From positions 248,001 to 312,000 of the forward strand of contig NADL03000045.1 of NCBI GenBank assembly GCA_002205965.3: a stretch of DNA of 64,000 nt, in the 5' to 3' direction. This DNA comes from Kappaphycus alvarezii (lineage: Eukaryota; Rhodophyta; Florideophyceae; Gigartinales; Solieriaceae). Of the stretch, positions 1 through 11,919 are shown piece after piece. The notes beneath the pieces were generated by a model. It saw nothing but the letters and a program-made list of their open reading frames with translations. It did not search any database and was not told the origin of the DNA. How positions within the stretch are numbered: position 1 is the stretch's first letter; each line of letters starts with the position of its first letter. A program made the position numbers and the translations under genes.

Positions 1-430
1 TTCGAATGAGCCCTGAATTCGAAAATGAGAGGTTTTTTCCAATGAATTAAAGTTCTTGGGTGAACATCTGTATGTTTATTGTAAAATATTGGGCGCGACA
101 GCTTCGGTAAGGTGAAAATTCGTAAAGCTCGCTGTGATGGACTTTGACCTATACCTATTGCCATTTCCAATCTGGAGTGCAATAACCGACTAATTTCATC
201 TTCAAAGTTGACCAATACTGATGCTGACACACAACAGCTGACTTTACGAAGTAGGCGCGGCATATTCGAGATGGTTAGCAAATGAAATGTCAGAAAATGA
301 ACTAGGATAATGGGCCAGTGGGAGTGGAGAAGCACCGTAGTTCGACTTTTGACGACGTAATCATCCTTATAAATGTTGTGTCTTTGAGATTCTTTACATG
401 TTTGAAAAGGGGGAAAATTTTGGGTTTTTT
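1..430. other. no gene seen
   Basis: AT-rich sequence with stops in all frames. I see no recognisable gene, RNA or repeat structure here. Confidence 0.5.
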
Positions 431-790
431 AATGCGTGAAAGATGTGGTCGGTTATATCCACGCGGCTAATGCGTTGTGCGAGATAAGTCGTCGCTGGTG
501 GTTAACACTACAGTACATGACCTTCTTTACAGGGCCGGCTCAATGCCGGCGAGCAGGCATGCCGCGTTGAACATGACGGCCGAAGCAGCGTGCCTTTGGG
601 TTAATAACCCCTCTTACCATCTGATAGGTCTCCATCGCTCGAACGGCCACGTTCCGCGCGATATCGGTTAGCACCGCGTACGCGTCTGGGTGCCAGCCTC
701 CAAGGGTGGATATTGGATAGGCACAAGCCTTCCTCTAGTAGCCGTCGCGAGCAGTGGTTCATGCTTTCTACGTTTTGCGGAGATGGCTGC
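431..790 (-). mobile_element. LINE 3'-end fragment (copy 1)
   Basis: This stretch is a diverged copy of sequences at 34040-34270 and 34410-34630. Shared landmarks on the top strand are CATGACGGC, CGGCCACGTTCC and CTCCAAG.GTGGA, followed by a GTCGCGA near the right end. In the better-kept LINE at 23.0-25.7 kb the matching region codes the end of the protein (ISTLGGWH-type motif) on the minus strand. The fragment keeps no full reading frame and should be treated as a dead 5'-truncated insertion. Confidence 0.6.
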
Positions 791-3427
791 GTTGAAAGTG
801 AACGCCAGAACAGAATTAGGCAGCATAAGGCCTTTATTTTAAAGAAATGTCGCTAAATTTTGCGCTCTAAAGACAGCTGTCCTTACGTGAAAATAGTGGC
901 CAACACTACCGTACAGTACGGCACATACTGCACTTTATTCTCACCTTTACTTGATGATTTATGAAGGGCACACAACGCCAAGCTGACAGTGTAAGCTATG
1001 ATATTGCCCATATACATCCACTTGAGTCTCCTTATGAAGTCAAAGATCAATGTCCTTTTTCCGGTATTCCCACATGGAGTAGCACTAGTGTAAATTTACT
1101 GTAGGTCTCGAGATCCTCCCTCTAATCAGGCCCATCTTATTAATGATCATATCGTAGTCTATCTCTTTGAGTTCAATCATTAGCAGCAAGCAGCATGATT
1201 AGCTTTCTTCTGTAAGATGTGATTGACATGAAAGTCGTCACCGTCTCGAAACTGTAGCCAACACTTTCAAATCTACAAGACGGCAAAATCTGTCAGTCCG
1301 AAAGCACTTTGTTTCCCCCAGCGATTGAGATGTACGAATCGCCTCGAATCGCTGCAAATTATCACTCTTTCGTCTCTGTTTGACGGAAATTTGAAAGAGA
1401 CGCATATGTGAACGCCCTCTGAGCGGAAGGGAAAGTGGAAAGAAGCGTTGCTAAAAGCGGTCCGCAGGATCGACCCTGCAGCATGTTAAATGACCAGAGA
1501 CTTGAGTGAAATGAGGTCAAGTCCCGTCTCTTACATCACGCATGTGCAGCTCTATGATGTAGGGTGCCAAGCTCAAGTTGGTGCTCGCGCCACCGACCTT
1601 GGGGAGCAATTCCACACCGTAATAGGGGTCACTTGTCTTGCATTAGACAAATTATCTTTGCGGCAGTCAGATATAACTAAGTTTCGGGATACACAGTTAT
1701 CTAGCCTTGGTGCTCAGCATCTCTTGTGATTTGTATCACCAGAAAAAGAGACAACTCGTGGTGGCATTGCGCAGTACCTTCGATACTTCCGCCAAACTTT
1801 CGAGAAGTTGTGGCCACTTTTGGTTTATACATCGTTACACGATTGGAGTTAAAAGATCATTCGCACTCGTAACGTCTCAATCTGCAGACTTGAATGTCCT
1901 GAGAGGCTGTAGTGGCCAATAGTTTGTGAGATTTGGGCCGTATTTATTCTTACCTGCGATTCTTCATATCGGAACGTGTCTATCGACAACGACATACACA
2001 CTCTGCAAGTAGTGCACATGCACAACACCTGCTTCCGCAAAGGCCGCCTCCGTCGCAGCACGTCGTCGCCCGCTCCCTCCTCCCAGTGCCTGCGTTTAAT
2101 CACCACCCTTACATCCCTCACCCGCCCGCCAGCTTACAACCAACACCGTATCTCGTCGCGCCCTATCTCTCTCATAACAGAATGCTGTACGGGTCCATGG
2201 AGTGGCGACCATTTTCTTCATGAAAGATCGTTAGCGATTTCTGAAGGTGTGCTCCACGATTTTGGCAAGTACATGTTCTGCTGCAGCTGACCAGAGGCGG
2301 GACGAAGGCTTCTGTACACATGAAGGCTGTTGTCGAGGACTTTCAAACCCTAAGCTGGTGGTAACTTTATGGCATCAGTAAAACGGCTGGAAATGACAGC
2401 AATACTGTACAGTAGCAGTACTGTACTTGAGCAAAGCCCTGAAAGCACATTTACCGACCACACGACAGCTCTTCACTGCCCAAACTTTGATGATGTATCC
2501 AACAGCACAGGACATATTCAGACTTTTGTAGTCGCGTCCCACGGCCATACTTGCGAGTGATGACTCGACGCGAGGTTACCACACACTAGTTTCTCGCCTT
2601 ACTCGTTTCATTAGCTGCAGTGGGACAAGGTGCACTCCTGAGTCAAAGACAGTGGCCTGGATTTGGAGGTGCGGGCCATGACGTTCTCGGCAATGAAGAT
2701 TCGAAATGTTACGGGCAGGTCTACGGTCGAGCTCAGGTCTGGCCCAAGTGGACAATCTCCGCAGCGCTCATTCCGATCTGCGTAGCCTCATGAGTGCCTT
2801 GACTTTGAAGGTTAGTACGATCGTGGAGTCGCAGGCGAGTGGGTGAGTGCTCGAGTCAGGGTGGTGTGCATTGGGGACGATTACATATCCGCGGGGCCGA
2901 GTTTGGTATTCGGGACGGACACAGGAGATCACCTGAGTTTCCAGAGCTGTCCGGATGAGTTGTGGCGCTGCCGTTATATTCGCGGTCCTGCCGTCGAGGT
3001 TTACCTAGGCGTTAGGCCTGTTGTGTTTACTCTATGCACTGCAGAATGGCACTGCTTTCACTTTCAGTCCCAACGAATGCATTCTGTCTCTTGCAGAGTA
3101 TGGCATTTCATCGTTCTGCATGAAACCCAGCTGCGATGCACGGGAGGTGGCAACCTAAACGTGCGACTAAATGTTCCACCGCTTACTGCAGGGAAGTTGC
3201 GGCCTGTAACAACAAATGATCTTTCATGGCCGTTATGGTGTTCTATATCACGGCGTCCTATTAGTAACAGAGTTATTAACGTGCAGAAGAGAAAGACGGA
3301 TTTCGCCAAGACAAACATCGAATATGTACAAAGTCGCTCTCCACGAATCTCTCCTGAGCTTGCATTCCATGGAACTTGTTCAAATTCAATACTGATGGCG
3401 AAGCTCAGTGTTGCCTACAAGCCCGTT
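791..3427. other. long stretch without a recognised gene
   Basis: Mostly AT-balanced sequence with short accidental frames. An open frame of 199 codons (2843-3442, GTG start) has no recognisable motif and overlaps the 3' end of the next gene, so I do not call it. Small GTAC-type palindromic repeats occur near 905-925 and 2404-2428. Nothing else is supported. Confidence 0.5.
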
Positions 3428-4950
3428 TCAGTGCCAAGATAAGCTTTTTTCGTCAATCAAGATCCTCCCGCCACGTAAAGGATTTCCCGACCGGAAATGC
3501 CGCGCTCTTACGTAATGGCAAAATTTACGAGGCCAACCCACTCGGTTCCCTGCCATCAATCCCCATTTCCTGCGCTCTTCCAGCTTCTTCGTTTGGAATC
3601 CCAATTGACTCTCTACATTCTGCCTTGGCCACACGAGCAATCCCCATCCAATTCTAACGCCCCATAGGGAAAGGAACACAGCAATTGTCAGAGCAATAGA
3701 CATGCCTAGGAAAGCCACCCAGAGATCAAACACAGCTTGAATTGCACTTTTCCCCTCTCGGCCACATCCAATAAACTCTAGCTGGCCACTAAATCGGATC
3801 AACTGGGTGCAATCGGTGTAGCCGCCCACTCGATCCCTGGTCCAGTCTGTGGTTGCTGCAATTCGCTCTGCCGTAGTAGACAAGACATTCTGAATAATGA
3901 TGCTTGCAAATTCATTCTGCAGCACTGCAGCCATGGTACCTGAAAATTGGTCATTAATTTCGGAAGCGTCGACACTCGGACACAGCACATCGCCTCTGAC
4001 AAACACATTGGCCGGAACAGCGGCAGGGTCCAGGTGCCGAGTAAAACAGCACGATAATCATGCAACGAGACACAAATATCACTCAGCGTTGCGCCGACGG
4101 CGGACGTGACGCCGAAAAACGACCATGCGAGTAAGGTAGGGAACAGAACGATGAGGACATGAAAAATGATTCTTGAGAATCGAAAACGCCTGGACAGCGG
4201 CAAGGCGTCGACAAAAACATGCAAGGCGGGAGCGGAGAGCATCAACAAGACGATAGCCAAAAGGCCCGCCGAGACGAGAGAGACGGCACGACGGGTGACA
4301 CGGAGGACGTTGGTGACCTGTTCGAAGCGCAGATGGATGGCGTCATCCAGGGGGCGAAAGTCTGGGTAGCGGTCCAAGATGTAGGTCGTTGCGGAGGACA
4401 GGGCGGGTGAGGAGAGGTTTCCGACGTCGATGGAGGCGGGGAGGATGGGGAGGGAGGGAAAGGTGGGTTGGAACTGACGGATGCGGTCTTGGAATAGAAT
4501 ACCGACGTCTACGATGCCCGTGGCGACGAGAAAGAGGTCCGAGGCGACGGCGTGGATCATGTCTAGGCCATCGTTGAATGAAAAGTTGAGGGCGACGACG
4601 GAGATTAAGGCGAGTGCGACAAAGGCGGTGATGGGGAGTGTGAGAAGGACGGCGAGGGATATTTGTAGGACCGAGTAGTTTCGGGAGGTATGCATGCGAT
4701 AGATTCGGGCGTTGACTTTGGATTCGCGGAGTGTGTAACGGAAAGTGAGTTGGAGGAAGAACAGGGAGATGAGGATGACGGCGACGAAGAGGGGGATAAG
4801 GGCAGTTAGAGCGACGGGAGTGAGATAGTTGAGGGAAAAGTCGAATTGGGTGGAGGCGGTGGGCCAACGAGGGGTGCGACGGAAGAAGTGGACGGCATAG
4901 GATTGGAGTATGGGGATGTCAAAATCTGCATTGAGTTGAGCGGTGGCCAT
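3428..4950 (-). CDS. tweety-like / plant transmembrane protein-like membrane protein, one frame break
   Basis: Polytopic membrane protein of about 500 residues. Seen: an N-terminal segment, then two long hydrophobic helices in the first 130 residues (around LTALIPLFVAVILISLFF and LAVLLTLPITAFVALALI), a soluble loop of about 100 residues, two more helices (LLAIVLLMLSAPALHVFV and FHVLIVLFPTLLAWSFF), a short motif SDICVSLHDY followed by a cysteine-bearing outer domain (CPSVD), and a last helix near the C-terminus. This order and the CPxxD-type loop resemble tweety-homologue and plant tweety-like transmembrane proteins, some of which are anion or volume-regulated channels. The reading frame changes by one base just after SLHDYRAV, near 4030-4060. 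The start at 4950 (MATAQL) opens a C-rich 5' half. Channel function is inferred only. Confidence 0.55.
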
Positions 4951-5547
4951 TGCGGGTGAAAAGGAGAGGGAAGTGGGCAGTAAAAGTAAGAAGAGGTTGG
5001 GGAGTTAGTTGGTGAGTTAAAGTGGCAAAGTGGGGTTTGGGGGGAGTAGGGGAGGGTGAGGTGTGTGTGGTGTGGCAGCATAGCAGATTGGGGCAGGAAA
5101 GAGGCGAGGCTGAGCGTTGGAAACTGACAAAGACTGGTCGAGTTGTAACAGTAACAGTAACAGTAAGCGGAGAAATGCCACGGACCAACGGGGGCGGGTT
5201 GGATGATCGCATAGGCAACTAGCAAAGTTTCATCAATGCGAGACAAATGCAATGCTGTGCCCATCAAGAGGCGTGTGTCATGGTGGCCTCTTGATGGGAC
5301 ACCAAACGGGTTGGTCCACAATGCAATGCAACCCAACATTGAAATCAACACGTCACTCTTTCTTGCACAAATCAATCCACGAATGTACTGTACTGCCGCT
5401 GGTGCTGGTGCTGGTGCTGGTGCTGGCACTGGCACTGGCACTGGCACTGACTGGCACCTGCACCTGCATCGGCACCACCCGCACCTTACAGGTACCACAG
5501 CCACCCCTCCATACTTACAGTACATTACAGTTATGCACCATGGCTTC
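4951..5547. other. 5' flank of the tweety-like gene
   Basis: Holds the presumed promoter and leader of the minus-strand gene that starts at 4950 and the 3' flank of the minus-strand gene that ends at 5548. It contains three GTAACA units near 5147-5166 and the hexanucleotide tract at 5398-5448. No other gene is seen. Confidence 0.5.
5398..5448. repeat. compound hexanucleotide microsatellite
   Basis: Four units of GGTGCT (5401-5424) run directly into four units of GGCACT (5425-5448); the flanks continue with imperfect CTGGCACC and CACCTG units. Confidence 0.9.
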
Positions 5548-6718
5548 TTACACAACGGCCATCATCCTCTGTCTCATCCTCATCCTCCTTTGCTCAAACT
5601 CTTCTCGAAACTCGTCCCACCTCCCATCCCCCACAGCCCTTCTCACCCTTTCAAACCAAACCAAATAGTCCCACAGATTATGCATTGCCAACAAAGTCAC
5701 CCCCATCATCTCATGCACCTCCAACAAATGCCTCACATAACCTCTCGAAAACCTCTCACAAACCCAGCACTCGCAACCCTCCACCAACCCCGCCCCCAAC
5801 CCCTCCACTCCCCTCTCCCTACAATTCACCTTCCCCACGCCCCCCAAATCCGTCGCATACCCCTCCACCGCCATCTCAAACACCCATCCACCCTCAATCA
5901 CATCCACCCCACATTCCACCGCCCGCACCACCTCCCCCGGTCCCCCCCACCCCCACTCAACACTCTCATCCCCTCCGCCAACCCCTTCACCGCCTCCTCA
6001 ACTCCCTTCCACCTTTCCTCCACCCCTTCCCCACAATAAAACCCATCCAAACAATACCCCATCACATCCCCCGTGCCCCCTTCCCCGCCCTTGCCCTCAC
6101 CTCCACATCATCCCCTCCTTGCACACTAGCCAACACCTCTCCCCCACCTCCCAAACTCTCCACCAACTCATCCGTCTGTTTCTCCGCACGTGTCACACGT
6201 CTCATCAGCGCATTCCGTCGCCCGGGCAACACCGCATGGTCCCCGCCAGAGCATACAGTCCGTCTTTAACGCACGGTGCAGCATTCCCACCTCCTCCGGC
6301 CTCACCCTTCCGCACCCTTCCCATTGAATACTTGTCGATTTCCCGGGTGCATCCGTCACAAATTCCCCGCTCCCCGCACGTCGTGCACTCAGAAAACAGT
6401 ACCGCATCCTCCAGTCCACAATACCCTTTCAACCCATTGCTAAACACGTGTCCGAATCTCGTGTCCCCATTCTCTTCTGCCTTTTCGCAAAGTCTCGAAA
6501 ACAGGTTTGTTCCCATCAGCGGCCGTTTCGACCGAGTCAGCGTGTGCCAATCGAGCAGCCCGACCCCAAGTAACAATGGTCCATGGTTTGCCGGCAGTGC
6601 CAGCGGAGCAGGTCTGGTGGGATGTACGGTAGTTGCCCACGATGAGTAGGCAACAGAGGGCTGGTGTCGGTACCGCAGGTAGCGTTAGAGTCTGTATCCG
6701 GTTGGTACGCGGCGCCAT
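5548..6718 (-). CDS. queuine tRNA-ribosyltransferase accessory subunit 2-like, several frame breaks
   Basis: The clearest part is the C-terminal 127 residues (5931-5548). It holds ECGVDVIEGGWVFEMAVEGY followed by a zinc site CECWVC...H in the TGT pattern (C-x-C-x2-C, then H in LLAMHN), with FSRGYVRHLLEVHEMMG between. In eukaryotes this family pairs a catalytic subunit (QTRT1) with a non-catalytic partner (QTRT2) to put queuine into the anticodon wobble position of tRNAs on the outer mitochondrial face. The GVDVIEGG-type segment suits QTRT2 better. The N-terminus (MAPRTNRIQTLTL, from 6718) and middle (ALMRRVTRAEKQTDELVES) are in other frames, so at least three frame changes are needed, one in a G run near 5940-5955. 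An intron in the middle third is possible. The paralogue choice is uncertain. Confidence 0.6.
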
Positions 6719-7297
6719 GGCGCAGAGTGTGTCACCAGAGGGAGGCGAAGGCGGTGGTCGCAGGACGCCGGTCGGTGCCAACTGCCAATGAGCGCCATGT
6801 GCAATTGCTTTGGCTCGAATCCCCGCTACAAAGTGCAAAGTGCGTCCCTCCAAGATTTTACCAAATTTTTTCACCACTGCATGATGTCATGCGGGTAACA
6901 CTAATTTCGGACAGTGTACTGATCTGCCGCATTTTTTCAACGCTTAGCAATGCATTTTTCAAGCAGCCTTTCTAGCTCATTTCAGCCGTTGTCCAGGGCA
7001 GCACTCGACATTCCCGTACAAGTCGCAGAGACCTTTTGAGACGTATTGCAACTGGAATCAGACCAGCTCGTCTCCGACACGGTGACGCTTATCGCTGCGG
7101 GATTGCCTTGCCACTATCGTTTCCGATGCTCCCTTTCATCCAACCGACCCACGATGCCCTGATAACTTCTCTTGTTCAAACAAAGCTTTATCTGCGTCGA
7201 CTTCGCCGTCGCTACCTTCGTGCCCCCTCCAACTTTCCTCTTTATCAAGAACACGCACCTCCCCTTCCTTCTATTTCCAAAGAGCGCCGTCGTCATC
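6719..7297. promoter_or_regulatory. divergent intergenic region
   Basis: A gap of about 580 bases between the start of the minus-strand queuosine gene and the plus-strand O-mannosyltransferase gene, so it must hold both promoters. No TATA box or repeated site stands out. The last 100 bases before 7298 are C-rich, as in the leaders of the other genes here. Confidence 0.45.
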
Positions 7298-8853
7298 ATG
7301 CCCTTCTCCCCGCCATCCCCCCTGACAAGGCGCCCCGTTCCTGAATCCATTATATCTCTTCTCTTGTTCGTGACCGCTCTACTTGTTCGTGGTTGGGCAA
7401 TTTCCTATCCTGACTCTGTCGTGTTTGATGAGGTCCATTTTTTACGCTTCACAAAGGCGTACTATTACGGAGAGTACTTTTTTGATATTCATCCACCGCT
7501 TGGAAAGCTCATATTCTGGCTCGTCACCGTCCTCTTCTGCGGACCACCGACTTTGAAAAACGAAATCAACGGCGAATCATTTGGCGATCAGACCTACTCC
7601 ATTGCGATGGTGCAGTGCACTTATTGGTGCGGCCACTGCCCCTACCGTCTACTTGATTTCAAGGGAGATGGGTCTTTCCGTTTTTGCTGCCCTCGTGCCC
7701 GCCATTGCATATGTCTTTGAGCATTTGCATGTTGTCGAAAGCCGCCTAGTTTTGATGGATCCCATGTTGATCACTTTGATGGCCTTGTGCTTATTATTTG
7801 CGCTGCGATTATGGGGGGCGCGTAAGGGGACTGTGAGAAGAATGTGCTACTTGTTGGCCACGCCTTGTCAGGCGTGGCTGCCATTAGTGTGAAATGGACG
7901 GCGTTGGCGACTCCGGCCTTGGTGGCCTTGGTGTCATTGTTTGGCGTCCCATTTCCTCGGGAAGGGAGGTTGAAATGGGTCGAGATGGGAGTCGCCGGTG
8001 GCGTTGCTGTTGTTGTATACGTGCTGTTGTTTTGGGTCCATTTCAGGATGCTACCCAACTCTGGTGATGGTGACGCTTTTATGCCCCTGAATTTCCAAAT
8101 GGCAATGAAAGGGGGAAAGTTTTACGAGGAGGGCTATAAGGGACCAGGGTTCTTCAGTAGCTTTCTGTACTTGAATCGAGAGATGTATTCAGCCAATGCG
8201 AGGATCAAGGCCAGACATCATTGGGAAAGCAAGTGGTGGCAGTGGATTATTAACCAAAGAGGGATTTTATATTTCAATGAGTTGGCAAGGGCGAGATACA
8301 GGCAAGATGCGTCGGATTTATTTGATCATTAATCCTGCTGTGTCTGTCGTAACCGTGATCTCGCTTTTGGCTTTTGGTGATTGCCTGGCTATTTACATTC
8401 CGCGAAGGCCGGTCGGCTCGGGAAAAGAGCCGTCTTCCCGGGTTTGTGGCGAGAGGTACTTTTCTTTTTGCGGGTTACTTTGTCAACATTTTACCTTTTT
8501 TAGGTAAGTCTGAATTTTCTCTGGCAGAGTATCGTTTTGCACCTTGCAACGTTGATTTCATACGTCTGACTCGTTCCCCATGCATCACATTGTCATTTGC
8601 CTCGAACTGCGGAAACGACAGAGGTTTCTAGGTGTACCTTTCTATATCACTACTTGCCACCTCTCTTTTATGCGCTGCTCAGCACAGCAAACCTGATCGA
8701 CCTTGTACCCAGAATGCGAGTCCAGAGAGTCTTAGCCGTAATCATGATTGCAATTGTCGCGCATATTGGGTGTGGAAGCCATGGATATATGCAGAACCGC
8801 TCAGCAGGGAACAGGACCGATGGAGACAGCTCTATGGAGAGCATTGGCAGTGA
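7298..8853 (+). CDS. dolichyl-phosphate-mannose-protein mannosyltransferase (PMT family)
   Basis: Moves mannose from dolichyl phosphate to Ser/Thr of proteins in the ER lumen. The start ATG at 7298 is followed by a first membrane helix and the PMT hallmark loop: acidic DEVHF, then YYYGEYFFDIHPPLGKL. Later segments also fit the family: APTVYLISREMG, EHLHVVESRLVLMDPM, AISVKWTAL, the KWWQWIINQRG loop, RIYLIINP, a FLYHYLPP motif and the C-terminal WIYAEPLSREQ. Many hydrophobic helices are present. Length (about 480 residues) is short for PMTs (about 700-800), mainly because the lumenal MIR region seems absent or very reduced. Three or four one-base frame changes (near 7610, 7845, 8310 and 8760) break the frame, plus one intron. 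Its 3' end faces the aminotransferase gene 184 bases away. Confidence 0.75.
8504..8621 (+). other. spliceosomal intron in the PMT gene
   Basis: The donor G|GTAAGT at 8504 and acceptor GACAG at 8621 join the exon ending NILPFL to VSRCTFLYHYLP through a split GAG codon, restoring the family sequence. The length is 118 bases. It is the only intron I could place with confidence. Confidence 0.75.
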
Positions 8854-9037
8854 ATACAGCAGGAACTTTGAGACAGGCCCCTAAAGTTTAACACGACTGG
8901 GAGGTGAGTCCATTTTAGATCAGATTTCAGGGGGCGTAAATAGCCAGTTAACTTTGGCGTGGTAGTTTAATGGGATTGAGCAATGTACATACCAAGTAAA
9001 CAGATCTAGAGCTCAGGCAGCCCGTAGTCATATTTCT

Positions 9038-10675
9038 TCAACTTTGAGCATTGGCGGCATACTTCTTCATGAATCTGCTGTGGAAGGATCGCATCTTTTC
9101 AATAACATCACTGATTTGGTCCTCTGGTGGGAGGAACGTTGTTCGAAAGTGGTACGTTCCTTCCTTTTGGCCAAACCCTGAGCCAGGGACCACACAGATC
9201 CCTGTCTCTTCGAGCAGTTCTATGCAATAGAGGACATCAGGGCAGGCCATTCCACGATCTCTTGCAGCGGCTTTGGCTGCCTCTGGTATGGTTATTCTGG
9301 GAAAAAGATACATGGCGCCCTCAGATGGATTACACGACACTCCCTCAAAGGTGTTGACGCCGATAAAGCCAATGCTTTCCGCCGCAGTGACTCGAAGATT
9401 TCGGTGACTTCCGCATTGTACAGCTCATGCGAGGGGTCCCCAGGCTTTGGCGGGTCATCATTAGATCGACGGCAAGCTGGCCGACAATATTGGAGCAAAG
9501 TGAGACAGACAGGACCTTGTAAATAAGCTCTATTACATCGTGGTTCATGTTGACAACCTCCATGTATCCCCCCCTCAGACCGCACTCGCCTAAAACGCCT
9601 TTGGAAACCGAGTGAAATGAGGCCAGCTCAACCTTGGAGTGCAAGTCTGTGACAACCTTTTTGAAAGATATAAAAGGCTTGTGGGAAACGTAAACGTTGC
9701 GCTGATAGACCTCGTCTGCCAGAATGACGAGGCCCTCCCTCTCACAAAACCTGATAACGTCCTCCATATTCTGCCTGGTTAAGACCTGGCCAGTAGGATT
9801 GCCAGGGTTAATAATGACAATAGCCCTCACATCAACGCCGCGTCCTCTGCCTCCTCCAACCTCTCCTGCAATTCATTCATGCTCAAACTCCATCCCTTTT
9901 CCTCATCCAAATAATAGCCAACCTGGACTCCCCTCATCGACGTCATAGACGCCGAGTACAACGGATACTGGGGTATAGGAATCATAACACCGTCGCCAGT
10001 ACCCCGAACAATCAAAGACAACATTGCCTTGACCGCGTCACTGGCGCCGTTGGTAAGAAAAACGTTATCGGGATCGCAAGGGATACCGCCATCCCTCCTC
10101 TGAATAGCATCTGCGACACGACGCCTGACAATCTCCAAGCCACGACTCTCACTATAAGCACCGACGCCGTGCGAGGCGTGCAACACTTGGCGCACCCTTT
10201 CCTCGACATCAGCAGGAAACACCGGTGGAGATTTGGCAGGTGCACCAGGACCCATTCCAATCAATGCAGGACATACCGCGGCTGCTAAAGCCTGTCTAAT
10301 AAACGTAATAGGAAGTTGTCCTACACTCTGCGGATTGCCTATATTACAGTAGGTGACATGATCAAAGGGGAGAGAGGGTGCGGATTGGGGCGGTAGCTTG
10401 AGTTTCTTGGCGAGGTCCTCTGCGCGCAGGACGAGTTCACCTCGGACTGCATACTCCATGTCTTGGAGATGACGATTGACACCCGTGCCCTTTGTCAGGA
10501 CCTTTCTTGGTGTGGAGGTTGTTTGGGGATTGGAGTTGGAAGGGGCGGGGATGCCGTTTGACAGGGGGGCATGGTGGGTGGTGTAAATGGCGGTTGAAGA
10601 GGAGGTGGGGGAGATGGGGAATCTTTGGCTCATTGAACGTAGGGGGAGAAGACGGTTTGTGAAGATACGGAACAT
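9038..10675 (-). CDS. alanine aminotransferase (PLP-dependent, class I/II)
   Basis: Transfers the amino group between alanine and 2-oxoglutarate. Landmarks in order: [14 protein letters not shown] near residue 100, [63 protein letters not shown] and [14 protein letters not shown], in which K should carry PLP, then [20 protein letters not shown] near the end. About 545 residues, the usual size plus a presequence. I chose the start at 10675 ([19 protein letters not shown]) because it gives a basic, non-acidic mitochondrial-type leader; another ATG lies at 10792. Three one-base frame changes interrupt it, near 9828 (just before RAIVIINPG), near 9460 and near 9340. The function call is firm; the intactness of the gene is not. 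Confidence 0.85.
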
Positions 10676-11919
10676 TGTGGGATGGAAATGAGTGGTGTGG
10701 TGAGGGTTGGGTGTATATATACAGTGAGTAGATTTGGGGTGGGGGGGGAGGAGACGGATGAGGTTGGGGCAGGGGAGGGTGGAGAGGGGCAATGCCTATA
10801 AAAGTGAGGAGTAAGGAGAATGAGCAGATGAGGATGGGTTGGGCCCTGACGATGGCTCAGTTGTTGTGGTGCGTGAGAGGAGCGCATGTGTCCCATGAAA
10901 AATGAAATGGGTTTCTTAAAAGGCACAGTCTTATTGGAGGCCTGCTTTGCTCTTTTTTCGTTACATCGAGTAAGTAGGGTTTTGGGATTCATTTTTTTTT
11001 TTTTGGTCTTGCAGATAAACCAGAATCAAAATTTTAAAAATGGTGACATTGTGGAAACAAGCACTCCGGAAAGGCAGGCAGGCAGGTAGGCTATTAAGGG
11101 GGGGGGGGGGGGCGGGGGGCACCCACAAAAAGTGAGCAAAGATCGGCCGTTACATTCTTTTTGCAACCTCCGAATGGCGCCAAAAAAAAACCAAATTCAG
11201 ACCGTGCGATTCATCATTCCATTCGCAAACGTGTTTCTTTCCCAAGATCCCACCATTTACCGTTCCAGTCAGAGGGGCTTGACGTAGGGCGCCACGCCAA
11301 TAACATGCTCATTGGCAAGTTTGGTTGCATCACGTCAGATGCATTTACTTTTCCGCACGTTACGATGCCTCGTATAGTGGAAGCTAAGTGGAAGCCACAC
11401 CATCACGCCACAACCGTCGCATGCAAAAGTACACCCACGCTGCGACAAACCTCTCCTACAAAACCCTTACTCTTATACTTTCAAAGGGCAATATTGCATC
11501 TAAAACGAATACGACGATTTATCAAAGTTGCACTGCTTGTACACTACAACACCATGTCCCCCCAATACACACCGATACATCCACCAAGTCTCTCCTCGGC
11601 GCACCAGCCACGCCCTCCCCCTTCACGCCATTCCGCCAACCACGCCGCATCTCCACTTGTCTCCCATCAATTGCAAAAACCAGTCAACCGCAGTTTCGTA
11701 TTGTTTCCCTCTCAATAAAGTAACATACTCCACGCCCTTGCCGCACACATCTCTCCCCATACACCGTACGCTATACACACCTGAGCGCCTCCCACCCCAA
11801 CTCGCCTCTCGCTCACAACGTATCCCACCCCAACCCCCCCCTGTCCTCCAACCCCACCCCAACCACCGAATTTCACAATCCCGACAACAAACATCCAACC
11901 CAAATCACACAACCCACCC
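10676..11919. other. intergenic: promoter of the aminotransferase and 3' flank of the SNARE gene
   Basis: The right-hand flank of the aminotransferase gene is strongly G-rich on the top strand. A run of 12 T lies at 10991-11002, GGCA units at 11073-11088 and a G15-C-G6 tract at 11098-11119. Beyond 11500 the top strand becomes C-rich. No gene is recognised; several overlapping open frames at 11161-12163 look like products of this low-complexity composition. Confidence 0.5.
11098..11119. repeat. G-homopolymer tract
   Basis: Fifteen G, one C, then six G. It could form a G-quadruplex or be a sequencing trouble spot. Confidence 0.9.

Noticed and set aside
2843..3442. Open frame of 199 codons on the plus strand
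   Set aside because: Starts at GTG, shows no recognisable motif, and overlaps the 3' end of the tweety-like gene on the other strand. Too little support for a gene.
4343..4867. Arginine/proline-rich frame overlapping the tweety-like gene
   Set aside because: Shadow of the C-rich 5' half of that gene; low-complexity composition without a domain.
5236..6269. Long plus-strand frames rich in Pro, His and Ser across 5.2-6.3 kb
   Set aside because: They are the reverse complement of the G-rich queuosine gene and the hexanucleotide tract; the protein signal (zinc site, GVDVIEGG) is on the minus strand.
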